Of a stretch of DNA of 64,000 nucleotides, positions 53,760 to 63,845 are shown piece after piece. How positions within the stretch are numbered: the stretch's first letter is position 1; the number at the start of each line of letters is the position of its first letter. The notes below the pieces were generated by a model. That model saw only the letters and a program-made list of their open reading frames with translations. It made no database searches and was not told the DNA's origin. Origin of the DNA: Lucinisca nassula (taxonomy: Eukaryota > Mollusca > Bivalvia > Lucinida > Lucinidae); assembly GCA_963580285.1 (NCBI GenBank), contig OY757023.1, forward strand, positions 91,289,108 to 91,353,107. The letters are read 5' to 3'. A program made the translations under genes and the position numbers.

Positions 53760-54100
53760 GTGTTCGTGGAGATGCCCTTCTTACGAGTTAGAAAGCTTTC
53801 ATGCGGATTAAATAAATTATTTGTCTGATAGAAAAGTGGTCACATATTAAATCGATTCAACCCCCTCCCCCCCTCCCGGCACCCTATTCTATCGCAGTTT
53901 CGTTTATTTTTGTTAGAAATCGTCTTGCTTCAATGTATTTGTATTTTGGTTGGCCATTTGGCCATTTTCTGGGAAAGTACATGTAATTGTCCTTTAACCA
54001 TTCCGCAAGTGATGTCAGTGTCATGTTTGTGTTTTTGTCTCTTCTGTCTGGGGTAATTGTATCGACCACTTCTTTTATGATATCTGTAGATTTATATAGA
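53760..54100 (+). pseudogene. 3' fragment of the Penelope-like element
   Basis: TTTCATGCGGATTAAATAAAT followed by TATTTGTCTGATAG matches 13580-13605 of the PLE. Later, GTATTTTGGTTGGCCATTTG and TTCTGGGAAAGTA parallel 13745-13800. It is only the untranslated end, and diverged. Confidence 0.65.
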
Positions 54101-54159
54101 AGTAAAGGTGCCCGTCTTCCCAAGCGGGTTAAACACCAGTGTAAACACAGATTAAGAAG

Positions 54160-54366
54160 GTTTTGTTTCATTTGTTTGATTTAAGGTTTAACGTCCCCGT
54201 CAACACTGTAAAGGTCATTTTGGAGACGTTGCTTCCAATTTTGTGGGACTTTTACCCGACATTGAGATGAAATGACATCTCAAGCCCTGTCGCCCAATGA
54301 AACCAAAAGGTTTTATTAGCATGGACGGTTCGCCTCGCACCGCGGTTCCAGGACAGGCTTATCATA
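54160..54366 (-). mobile_element. SINE-1 copy, minus
   Basis: Carries TTAACGTCCCCGTCAACACTG, the AATTTTGTGGGACTTTTACC block and CCTCGCACCGCGGTTCCAGG, and stops 25 bases before element E. Confidence 0.85.
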
Positions 54367-54388
54367 AAATGTTCAACGGCTCGAAAGA

Positions 54389-56740
54389 ACAAGAGGGCCA
54401 TGATGGCCCTGGATCGCTCACCTGATCCATAGTGTAACAAGTGGGCCCGAGAGAGGTCCATTATTGGCCCCAGGGATTTAATGTGCATAATGTTGAGGGA
54501 GGTCTTAAAGGTGAAGCTTCATACCAAACATCAACAAAGGCTATAATTTGAACAATCTTGGCAAAGGTCCACTAGATGAAGCTACACATCAAATATCAAA
54601 GACCTGGGCCTAGCGGTTTCAGAGAAGAAGATTTTTAAAGATTTTCCCTATATAAGCCTATGTAAAACCAAAGGGCCCCGGGACGGGGGCATTTTTTGCC
54701 CCAGCACTATAATTTGAACAATCTTGGTAGGGGTCCACTAGATGAAGCTTCATACCAAATATCAAAGTCCTGGGCCTTGTGGTTTCAGAGAAGAAGATTT
54801 TTAAAGATTTTCCCTATATAAGCCTATGTAAAACCAAAGGGCCCCGGAGCGGGGGCATTTTTGGCCCCAGAACTATAATTTGAACAATCTTGGTAGGGGT
54901 CCACTAGATGAAGCTTCATACCAAATATCAAAGACCTGAGCCTTGTGGTTTCAGAGAAGAAGATTTTTAAAGATTTTCCCAATATAAGCCAATGGTAAAC
55001 CAAAGGGCCCTGTGGCGGGGGCATTTTTTGTCCCAGCACTATAATTTGAACAATCTTGGTAGGGGTCCACTAGATGAAGCTTCATAGCAAATATCAAAGT
55101 CCTGGGCCTTGTGGTTTCAGAGAAGAAGATTTTTAAAGATTTTCCCTATATAAGCCTATGTAAAACCAAAGGGCCCAGGGGCGGGGGCATTTTTGGCCCC
55201 AGCACTTTAATTTGAACAATCTTGGTAGGGGTCCACTAGATGAAGCTTCATACCAAATATCAAAGACCTGCGCCTTGTGGTTTCAGAGAAGAAGATTTTT
55301 AAAGATTTTCCTTATATAACCCTATGTAAAACCAAAGGGCCCCGGGGCGGGAGCATTTTTGGCCCCAGCACTATAATTTGAACAATCTTGGTAGGGGTCC
55401 ACTAGATGAAGCTTCATACCAAATGTCAAAGACCTGGGCCTTGTGGTTTCAGAGAAGAAGATTTTTAAAGATTTTCCCTATATAAGCCAATGTAAAACCA
55501 AAGGGCCCTGTGGCGGGGGCATTTTTTGTCCCAGCACTAAAATTTGAACAATCTTGGTAGGGGTCCACTAGATGAAGCTTCATAATAAATATCAAAGTCC
55601 TGAGCCTTGTGGTTTCAGAGAAGAAAATTTTCAAAGATTTTCCCTATATAAGCCTATGTAAAACCAAAGGGCCCCGGGGCGGGGGCATTTTTGGCCCCAG
55701 CACTATAATTTGAACAATCTTGGTAGGGGTCCACTAGATGAAGCTTCATACCAAATATCAAAGACCTGGGCCTTGTGGTTTCAGAGAAGAAGATTTTTAA
55801 AGATTTTCCCTATATAAGCCTATGTAAAACCAAAGGGCCCCATGGCAGGGGCATTTTTTGTCCCAGCACTATAATTTGAACAATCTTGGTAGGGGTCCAC
55901 TAGATGAAGCTTCATACCAAATATCAAAGTCCAGGGTCTTGTGGTTTCAGAGAAGAAGATTTTTAAAGATTTTCCCTATATAAGCCTATGTAAAACCAAA
56001 GGGCCCCGGGGCGGGGGCATTTTTGGCCCCAGCACTATAATTTGAACAATCTTGGTAGGGGTCCACTAGATGAAGCTTCATACCAAATATCAAAGTCCTG
56101 GGCCTTGTGGTTTCAGAGAAGAAGATTTTTAAAGATTTTCCCTATATAAGCCAATGTGAAACCAAAGGGCCCAGTGGCGGGGGCATTTTTTGTCCCAGCA
56201 CTGAAATTTGAACAATCTTGGTAGGGGTCCACTAGATGAAGCTTCATACCAAATATCAAAGTCCTGGGCCTTGTGGTTTCAGAGAAGAAGATTTTTTAAG
56301 ATTTTCCCTATATAAGCCAATGTAAAACCAAAGGGCCCCGGGGCGGGGGCATTTTTGGCCCCAGCACTATAATTTGAACAACCTTGGTAGGGGTCCACTA
56401 GATGAAGCTTCATACCAAATATCAAAGACATGGGCCTTATGGTTTCAGAGAAGAAGATTTTTTAAGTTTTTGGTTAAAAAAATCTATTTTTGGCTCCTGT
56501 GACCTAGATGTGCAACGGACCGGAACCATTTGAACAACTTTGAAAGGGGACCACCTAAGGATCATTCCTGTGAAGTTTGGTCAAAATCCGATCAGTGGTT
56601 TAGGAGGAGATGTCGTTTAAAGAAATTGTTTACGCACGGACGGACGCACGCACGCACGCACGGACGGACGCACGACGGACGACGGACAAAAAGTGATCCC
56701 AAAAGCTCACCTTGTCACTACGTGACGGTGAGCTAAAAAC
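54389..56740 (+). mobile_element. HINE-like element E, complete-looking, 165-bp tandem core
   Basis: The 5' hairpin is AGGGCCA/TGGCCCT (54394-54410), then GCTCACCTGATCC. The array fills 54530-56470. After it come a unique stretch (GACCTAGATGTGCAACGGACC…), an ACGC/GGAC microsatellite (56635-56690) and the terminal hairpin AGCTCACC/GGTGAGCT (56704-56734) plus A-run. It is the cleanest example of this element type in the window. Confidence 0.78.
54530..56470 (+). repeat. tandem array E, ~165-bp monomers (12 units)
   Basis: GAACAATCTTGGTAGGGGTC recurs near 54716, 54882, 55046, 55213, 55378, 55545, 55709, 55877, 56043, 56211 and 56376, with a variant first unit at 54551. Units are very similar, far more so than in array B, so this array was amplified or homogenised recently. 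Units alternate between GGGGGCATTTTTGGCCCC and GGGGGCATTTTTTGTCCC forms. Confidence 0.94.
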
Positions 56741-57039
56741 AGATGATCAACCTCAGTACACATCCGACCAGTCTGATCAAGGCCCGATCCAGACAGAACA
56801 AGATTCAAAGTCGCATCCCTCGCATCAGCCCCTTTCTTGCTGCCTGCTGCGACAAGATCCATTTTGTCACTGTTGGCCAATTACTTCAAAGCCGCTTTGA
56901 TAGCAGAAGCACCCAAACGTCGATCTTCGATTAGAGGTTCAAAACAGGTAAAATTATGAAATATATCATACCTTTTTACAGGCGTGGACAGCGCCATAAT
57001 TTGAAAGGTAGCCACACCCTCTCAGGCAAACCCCCCCCG

Positions 57040-57135
57040 CCCCCCCCCCACCCCACCAAAAAAACAACAACAAAAAAACGGCAACAACAACAACAACAAA
57101 AAAAAAAAAAAAAAAAAGACAAAAAAAAAAGCGGA
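57040..57135. repeat. C-rich/A-rich simple repeats
   Basis: A C-rich stretch, then (CAA)n and poly-A. ORFs over it are artefacts. Confidence 0.9.
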
Positions 57136-57245
57136 GAATATGATTCTTTTGTTTTCGATTTCACAGTATAAAACAGAGTGACCATGTCGATATGTTGGAG
57201 CAGACTTGTGATACGCTACCTTTCTTGGTAACGCTGGGAATAAAA

Positions 57246-57248
<3 letters not shown>

Positions 57249-57285
<37 letters not shown>

Positions 57286-57307
57286 GCCCCCGCATAAAAA
57301 TTTGATG

Positions 57308-57364
<57 letters not shown>
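57249..57364. repeat. (CT)n microsatellite, two blocks
   Basis: Two CT runs (about 57249-57282 and 57310-57364) separated by a short unique spacer. They create long RE/SL repeats in any translated frame. Confidence 0.95.
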
Positions 57365-57367
<3 letters not shown>

Positions 57368-57404
57368 ACAAATATAATGAAGCACCTTGTTCAGTCTTTT
57401 TTTT

Positions 57405-57525
57405 CTGGTTTTACGGCCCGTTCAAGATTATTTCACTTATATCGAGCCGATCGTTTAACCGGAGTACACAGAGAAAAACACCTGACATTCCGAACTTGGC
57501 GTCTCACATGTGACCCGACTTGTTC
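57405..57525 (-). mobile_element. SINE-4 fragment, minus
   Basis: Matches 45655-45790 (GGCCCGTTCAAGATTATTTC, CTTGGCGTCTCACATGTGACC); the tRNA head is missing. Confidence 0.65.
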
Positions 57526-57611
57526 AATAATTAGCACAGACTATTCACAAGCACGATCTGTACCATCTCAAGCATGCAAGTACAATTTGGGACTTCGAGT
57601 GAGAAATTATT

Positions 57612-57790
57612 TGAATATAGGCGTCGATGGTTTGTTTGTTTCAATTGAGGGTTAACGACCGGTCAACAATATTTAGGTCATTTTGTTGACGCCGCTTCCA
57701 ATTTTTTACGACCGTTACCCGACATTGAGATGAAATAACTTCTCAAGCCCTGCCGCCTTATGAAACCAATAGGTTTATATGCAAGCATAA
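57612..57790 (-). mobile_element. SINE-1 copy, minus, diverged
   Basis: TTTGTTTCAATTGAGGGTTAACG at the tail side, AACCAATAGGTTTATATGCAAG towards the head. Confidence 0.7.
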
Positions 57791-57819
57791 TACTCGATCA
57801 ATGTTGATTACAACATTAA

Positions 57820-58137
57820 ACTAGAGCGCGCAGTCGATGGCAAGCCATCGCAAATCCCCACGTTTTCTCCACAGTAGGTCAAAATTTGACCTTTTGACCC
57901 CTCCCCAGGGCCCCTGGGGGCGGGGACAAAAAAAAATGTGCTCTTGCGCAAGCCATTCATGTAAGCAACTCGCATACCAAATTTGGTTGAATTCCGGCTA
58001 ACGGTTTAGGAGGAGATAGCCGGACAGACAGACGGACAGAAGGACAGACGGACAGACAGACAGACAGACAGACGGACGGACGGAGGCGATAACAATATCC
58101 CCACTTTTCCTTGAAAAACGTGGGGATTAAAAAAAAA
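57820..58137 (+). mobile_element. HINE-like element G (CGATGGC hairpin, ATCCCC end), no array
   Basis: The 5' hairpin CGATGGC/GCCATCG (57834-57850) precedes AAATCCCC. The middle is unique. A (GGACAGAC)n stretch at 58021-58083 precedes the 3' hairpin ATCCCCAC...GTGGGGAT and a poly-A run. Its ends match element A, so elements with the same ends exist with and without tandem cores. Confidence 0.68.
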
Positions 58138-58258
58138 AAAACTGAAGTCAAATATATGCCTTTGTGAGCTGATTTGCAGAACTCATTACTATACCAAGTT
58201 CTCAAACTAAGGTCACGAGTTTGAGCTTTGAATTTCTTGTCCACTCCATTCCTCATGT

Positions 58259-58470
58259 GCCGCCCTCAGTAGCTCAGTCGGATGCGCGTCTGACTTGTGA
58301 TCAGGAGGACGCGGGTTTGATACCTGCCGGACTTGGCAACATTCTTTCGTGGAGATTGATCATGAAATCTTCTATACAGGGTGATTCTTCCTCTTCCGCT
58401 GATTCAAGAAGGGCATTTGTCAGTTTCTGGCGAAAGAATGTGCGCTGAAATGGTACATGTAACGGTCACT
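58259..58470 (+). mobile_element. SINE-2 copy, plus, 3'-truncated
   Basis: A clear tRNA-like head (TAGCTCAGTCGGATGCGCG; GGGTTTGATACC) and the CATTCTTTCGTGGAGATTGA body. The tail is missing. Confidence 0.82.
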
Positions 58471-58559
58471 GGCAGGGGTGGGGGTCGGGCTGTATATTGA
58501 TTTTATGTGGCAACAAGCTTCGCCGTGAAGTTACCGTTTAGGACAATACGAAATGAGCG

Positions 58560-58700
58560 ACCAATAACAACTCAGATCAGCCTACGCATTTGCGTAGACA
58601 GATCAAAGTCTTCGCTGTTCGCATGAGAGTTACAAGCGAAGACTTAAGCACATTGGCTAGATTCATAAGCGGATCTGATTCTTCCTTGGTAGGAAAAGGT
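58560..58700. mobile_element. possible palindromic MITE fragment
   Basis: GAGCGACC...CTCAGATCAGCC and GACAGATCAAAGTCTTCGCTG recall P2/P3-type arms, weakly. Confidence 0.35.
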
Positions 58701-58849
58701 TTTTTGATCTGCGCTGTCTCGCTCAGTGTACCGCTACAATGTCATGCTGAGAACACCTGTGCGTCGTGCTAGCTGTCTCGTTCGTCTCGGTGACAAGTCG
58801 AAGGAACACGGTGACAGAGAAATTTGTCATGGTGACGACTAAGATCTTC

Positions 58850-59125
58850 AGGAATGTTTGTTTTGTTTGTTTGATTTGAGATTTAACGTCCCCGTCAACA
58901 CTCTATGTTGCTTCAATTTTGTGGGACTTATACCCAACATTGAGATGAAAAAATAAGACATTTCAAGCCCTGTCGCCCAATCAAACCAATAGGGTTTATA
59001 AGTATGGACGGTCCGACTCGCAGGCTCTATCCTCTACGCAGTTTACCAGTCCTCGTGTGCAGTCGGTTTCAGCTCTGCGTGGAAGCATCATGCGGCCCAT
59101 CTATTTCTTCAAGCCCCGATAAGTG
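58850..59125 (-). mobile_element. SINE-1 copy, minus, near full length
   Basis: TTTGTTTGATTTGAGATTTAACG tail side through GCCCAATCAAACCAATAGGG to the head CATCTATTTCTTCAAGCCCCG. Confidence 0.82.
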
Positions 59126-60044
59126 TACATAAATACACACGCCAAAATAAGTTCTGTCGTTTTTCTCTTATTTAAAAACAAATGTCACTAAAGTATGTCG
59201 CTACTTATCTGATAATGCACTGTACGATTATACTTCGTGATACATTGGACGTCATATTTAGATCATCGATGCAGTATAAAGGTCACATATCTATTCGGAA
59301 ATCGGATGAACTGGGTAGCTGGATGTGAATACGATTTTTTTTTCTTCTTCTTCTTTGTCTACGCATGTCATATTCTTCGAACATTGACAGCGCAGAGCGC
59401 TACCTGATGAGTAGGCCTACATTCCTGTTTTCATGCGACCCGATGCCATGTAAACAACAGGTAATAATAACTGAGATTTACTTAATCATTTTTAGGTTTG
59501 GGTTGGGGATGGTGTGCGATTTAAGAAGCTACCCTTTCTAGAGTTTCATTGTCTCTCTGCTTCAACCACATTTGTGAAGGTTTGGAGCATTGTAGTACAT
59601 TTTCTCTCACGTTACCCTCTGCCAGTCAGTATGGCCGGATAAATTGCAAGGTGCTTTAAGACATTGTGCAGTAAGATATGTCACCTCGACGAGTGAAAAC
59701 CTCGAAAGGGGCAACTTGTAATTTTATAGCAGCGTATTAAAAGCTGTTGCCAAATACACAACGTGCAGAGACATGCTGGTTTTGTCTCGTCAACGCTAAT
59801 TCTGAGTCTTTCTGCATAGCAGTCATCCATTTTTATTTTACGTCAAGTTTCCATCGAATACTTTGACGTTCATGAAGTTGCCGTGCAACATTTGCTGCGG
59901 TGTTACGGAAGTCAGAGGCGCAATGGCTCCGAAACAGTGCTTGCACACCTGGCAATTTCTTTGAAATTGCTTCTGGAACTTATGTATTTGGACATTTTAG
60001 CACGTTTGATGGACCAAACTTCAAGCGCCTGTGATTCAGCAAGC
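59126..60044. other. CAD intron sequence, unassigned
   Basis: No tandem structure or coding similarity recognised. The ORF at 59883-60071 runs into the neighbouring SINE and is not credible. Confidence 0.4.
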
Positions 60045-60300
60045 CAAATTTTGTTTGTTTGTTTGTGTTGAGGTTTTACATCCTCCCCAACACTATTTAG
60101 GTCATTGCTCCCATTTATGTGGGACTTTTATCCCACATTATTGAGATGAAAAGACATCTCAAGCTCTACCGCCCAAAGAAAGCAATAAGGTTTATATGCA
60201 TCTCCTACTCATCTCTTTGTCTGGGCAGGCTTAGACCCAAGTACTCACTTTAGGTTAGATACAGCTCTGCTTGCAAGCACTATGCAGTCCAATCTTAGTC
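60045..60300 (-). mobile_element. SINE-1 copy, minus, diverged
   Basis: GTTGAGGTTTTACATCCTCC...GGGACTTTTATCCCACATTA...CTGGGCAGGCTTAGACC. Confidence 0.75.
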
Positions 60301-60454
60301 CACATGCAATACATTTGCCTTCCTTACTCCATAAGAGAGATTTATTTTCATGGACATGAATTGTTTCCAAGGAGCAATTTTTTTCCTGGCAGAGTATTCC
60401 TCTTGATATCATAACCCCAGATAAGAGAGTGTATCAAAATATCTTATTTTTGCA

Positions 60455-60610
60455 CACATACATTTGTTGTGGATACTTATTAGAAGCACCACACTGAGGT
60501 GCTTCTAATGAGTACCCAAGACATATGTTTTTGTGGGTACTAATTAGAAGTGCATCACCAAGGTGCTTCTAATGAGTACCTATAATGTGTTTTTTCATGC
60601 AGAAATAAGA
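60455..60610. mobile_element. P1-type double hairpin, sequence-diverged
   Basis: Two cores (about 60470-60530 and 60535-60595). In both the inner arms read GAAGCACC / GGTGCTTC rather than GAACCGCC / GGCGGTTC, so both arms have changed together. Confidence 0.65.
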
Positions 60611-60750
60611 AAAATATCAGTACTTTTCAGATGAAAACAGTGTCTTATCTGGAGCTATGGCAGATATACTGACAAACTAACAGGCAGGAAGTTACTGAAT
60701 TTGTTTTTCAGGAGAATGGATAAAACTGACGTACTTTCCACCATATACAG

Positions 60751-60955
60751 TGAAATTCTGATATTAAGACCACCCAAAATTAACACTAATTCTACTTTAA
60801 AAAGATAATTTAGTAGGCTGCAGTTATTCTTTCTTTGTGTTTTCTGCATGCAGTGCCCTCTGGTCAGTGACCACCTTTGGGACAGTTCAAAAGTGGTCTA
60901 AAAGACCACTTTTTAACATTTCCAAAGGTGGTCTTAATATAGGAATTTTACTGAT
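60751..60955. mobile_element. pogo/Tc1-like MITE (CAGTGAAATTC ends)
   Basis: CAGTGAAATTCTGATATTAAG and, on the complement, CAGTAAAATTCCTATATTAAG. A second copy, reversed, is at 44760-44958. Confidence 0.72.
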
Positions 60956-61699
60956 TTTTTTTTCATGGGGACAACTTTCACTTTCCTATAAACTCTGCCC
61001 CTCTGAAAAGGAGTCAACACCTAGACGAATGAATTTAATCCTTTTCAGAGCTGACCCCTGTTGTTAGGGGAGGCAATGTTTTAGATAAGAGTTGCCTCCA
61101 CTGAAGGTTGTTCCATTCACCTTAAAATGACAGAATAAAACCTATGAAGTGTATATTCACTTATCACACTATCAGTTAATAACCATCAATTACAAGAAAA
61201 ACGTTTGAAATGCCTTGTAAATAGTAAACAGCAGGAAAGGACCAGGAGGATGAGATAACAAGGGTGAGACCAGAGCACTGCATGCAGGTGCCAACGCTGG
61301 CCTGCAAAAATTCTAAGTCCAAAAGTGGCATAACTGTGCCAAAAATATTTTGAGGGTTACCTCACCTATTGGTATGAGTTCCCCTTTTCATAATGAACAA
61401 CTAGTCCGAGTTTCAAGGAAATATGTTCAGTAATGACAGATATCCAACGTCGCAGACGATGAGGAAAAAGCTATGACAATACCTCGTTGTTTTCTTCGAA
61501 AACAGCCGAGCTAATAAAAAATTCTATACCCTGTGGAAATGTTGGTTATTCTTATATAGTATGCAAGAAAATAGTATCTGTCATTTCCCCTAAAATGGCA
61601 TTTTTCTGACGCCAACATTTTTCTACACATTGATTATGTAGCAGATACCCACACTGAATCTTTTTATGCAAAAATAAACAGCCTGCTGTTTACACTTAT
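60956..61699. other. CAD intron sequence, unassigned
   Basis: No gene or repeat recognised. Confidence 0.4.
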
Positions 61700-61965
61700 A
61701 CTAATTTATTTCGGTTTAATTGCGATGAAAGCTTCAAGCTTATTGAATCGCTCTCAAAAACTCATTCCGGGTGTTTTCACACGAACAAAAGAGAGGCAGT
61801 GGCTTTTACGCCATTGCTACCCATTTACACCTGGGTGGAGTGGGGCAGTGTCATAAAGTGTCTTGCCCAAGGACACACCTCGATACCAGTGGCCAGATTC
61901 GAACGCACAACCTCTCGATCATAAGTCTAACGCATTCACCGCTGCGCTATCGAGGCTGACATTGG
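61700..61965 (-). mobile_element. SINE-3 copy, tRNA-headed, minus
   Basis: Same layout as 48541-48800: CCTCGATAGCGCAGCGGTGAA head on the complement, B box GTTCGAATCTGG. Confidence 0.8.
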
Positions 61966-62254
61966 CACTAACTAGGCTGTTTACACTTGACAACCCAAGT
62001 TCACACTATCTTAAGGGCAATGGATACACCTTCTGGGAAGGAAACTCCTGCAAAAGTATTTTTGTCTCCCATGTCAATAGGGTCAAATTCTTTCCTTTAT
62101 GTGAATACTCCTTTTTCAGTGGAATTAGGGATTATAGAAAAGCGAACACGAAGTCCTGAAAGTTGTCTCCCTTTGAAAAATGGCGGAAAAATCTGCCCGG
62201 GTTCCCATTCCACCTAAGTGGCATTTGCAAGTGATTTTATTACACAGACTTGAT

Positions 62255-62478
62255 AACCCTTTTTGTACCAAATGGAATCTTCCTCCTTATATATAGCAGG
62301 AGTTCATTTCAAAATTTAGGGGTGTCAGGTTGTGTTTTCATCAAAATTTATCTGGAAATTGGCTTAACTTTTTGCAAACAGTGGAGGCCCTGATCAGATG
62401 CCACGTTCTGCGGTGTCTGATCAGGGCCTGCACTGTTTGCCAATTACCCCTTTAGGGGTTTGTGGTACCAAATGGGTT
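62255..62478. mobile_element. palindromic MITE P2, best copy
   Basis: The ends AACCCTTTTTGTACCAAATGG and GGTACCAAATGGGTT enclose arms GGCCCTGATCAGATGCC / GGTGTCTGATCAGGGCC. Its right end lies about 16 bases from CAD exon A, in the intron. Confidence 0.75.
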
Positions 62479-62494
62479 AACATAGAATATATAC

Positions 62495-62677
62495 CTTGAA
62501 ACTTCCTATAGACAAAAGAATATTCTTCTCCGGAATCTTGAACCCTGTAGCCATTTGAGCTTTCAAGTATGCCTCATAACGATCTTCACCAAAGCATGCC
62601 ACTTCTCCTGTACTGGCCATCTCTACACCTAGCAACACATCGGCTCCTTGGAGACGAGAGAAAGAAAACACTGGTAC
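62495..62677 (-). CDS. CAD: CAD exon A: end of CPSase second ATP-grasp half
   Basis: A 183-base exon of 61 codons, phase 0 at both ends. It starts [20 protein letters not shown] and includes the [11 protein letters not shown] block and the end [17 protein letters not shown], which closes the second synthetase half of carbamoyl-phosphate synthetase in animal CAD. The acceptor is TATTTCAG (62680-62678) and the donor is GTATAT (62494 leftward). Upstream exons (glutaminase and most of CPSase) lie to the right of the window; nothing between 62678 and 64000 is coding. CAD makes carbamoyl phosphate, carbamoyl aspartate and dihydroorotate, the first three steps of de novo UMP synthesis, in the cytosol. 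Confidence 0.94.
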
Positions 62678-62764
62678 CTGAAATATAATTTAAATAATTT
62701 CTCTAAATACTGATATACTTTATTAGAAATACAAAGAAAATATTTCTGAACCTGAACCAGTCTA

Positions 62765-63085
62765 TGACCATGTTTTGTTTGATTTGAGGTTTAACTTCCC
62801 CGTCAACACTGCATAGGCCATTTTGGAGACATTGCTTCCAATTCTGTGGGACTTTTACCTGACATTGAGATGAAATGACATTGAGATGAAATGACATCTC
62901 AAGTCCTATCACCCAATGAAACCAATAGGGTTAATTAGCATGGATGGTCAGACTCGCACTGCTTTACCAGGGCAGGCTTCGATTCCCTAAGGGGTTTACC
63001 AGTACTCGTGTATGGTCGGATGTCAGCTCTGCATGGAAGCATCATGCAGCCCAATTATTTCTTCAAGCCCCGATGGGCGGGGGCC
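62765..63085 (-). mobile_element. SINE-1 copy, minus, near full length
   Basis: A short internal duplication (GACATTGAGATGAAAT repeated near 62862-62893) is the only oddity. The head ends CTTCAAGCCCCGATGGGCGG. Confidence 0.85.
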
Positions 63086-63132
63086 GCTTTGTGACCTTGT
63101 TGTAACCATTGTAACATATTGATGAAATCTGT

Positions 63133-63335
63133 AGTTAACCCTTCAGATGCTAACTCAACAATTGTCATCTGCTTTGTTGTCTGCTGATTACTATAAAAGT
63201 CATTGTTGTGGACCCAGATCAGACTGCTCCTCTAGTCTGATCAGGGTTCACACAGTTTGCCTGTATGTAAAATATTCTTAAAAAGTCAGCAATAAGCAGC
63301 AGACAACACTTTCTTGTTGTCCTAAGGGTTACAGA
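63133..63335. mobile_element. palindromic MITE P3
   Basis: TTAACCCTTCAGATGCTAACT at one end and CTAAGGGTTA at the other; the core CAGATCAGACTGCTCC is mirrored. Confidence 0.7.
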
Positions 63336-63369
63336 AATGGAAGATGTAATCTGAACATGTGCATACCTG

Positions 63370-63613
63370 GGGCCAGTTGTTCAAAGCATCGTTAGCTTAA
63401 CAAGCTCGTTAGTGGTCATTTTGTTAACTGTTCTAGCAAGTACACAATCTAAAATTTTTGTAATTTTTGCTGAAAAATATGAGCAGCTTTTGCGAATGCA
63501 AAAGCTGCTCACATTTTTTCAGCAAAAATATTAGTATATTTGCCATATTAAATGATCAAAGATTTAATGATACGTTAACTAACGACGCCGTTAGTTTTGA
63601 ACAACTGACCCCT
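63370..63613. mobile_element. MITE G, intact copy
   Basis: Very similar to 52501-52745, including the central GAGCAGCTTTTGC hairpin. Confidence 0.85.
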
Positions 63614-63649
63614 GTTCTTTAATCAGCTATACATTTTGTATTTTAAACA

Positions 63650-63845
63650 CATTTGTTTTGTTTTTGTTTGTTTGATTTGAGGTTCAACATCCCCGTCAAC
63701 ACTATTTAGGTCATTTGGAGATGCTGCTTCCACTTTTGTGGGACTTTTACCCAACATTGAGATGAAATGACATCTCACGCCCTAACACCCAATAAAACCA
63801 ATAGGGTTTATATGCATGGATGGTCAGACTCTCATCACCAGGGCT
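63650..63845 (-). mobile_element. SINE-1 fragment, minus
   Basis: TTTTTGTTTGTTTGATTTGAG tail side through AAACCAATAGGGTTTATATG. The remaining bases to 64000 show nothing recognisable. Confidence 0.8.

Noticed and set aside
17845..56470. CRISPR-like arrays
   Set aside because: Monomers repeat over their full length with no variable spacers, the units are 144-165 bp and the genome is animal.
23536..56740. Helitron-type CTRR terminus after the 3' hairpins
   Set aside because: The hairpins end AGCTAAA, which contains CTAA, but the expected following T of a classical A/T insertion site is absent; the Helentron/HINE assignment rests on overall layout only.
57000..57385. Long RE-repeat and poly-F ORFs
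   Set aside because: They translate (CT)n, poly-A and C-rich simple repeats.
45650..61965. tRNA genes on the minus strand
   Set aside because: A and B boxes are present but the cloverleafs are degraded and each is fused to a SINE body that recurs elsewhere.
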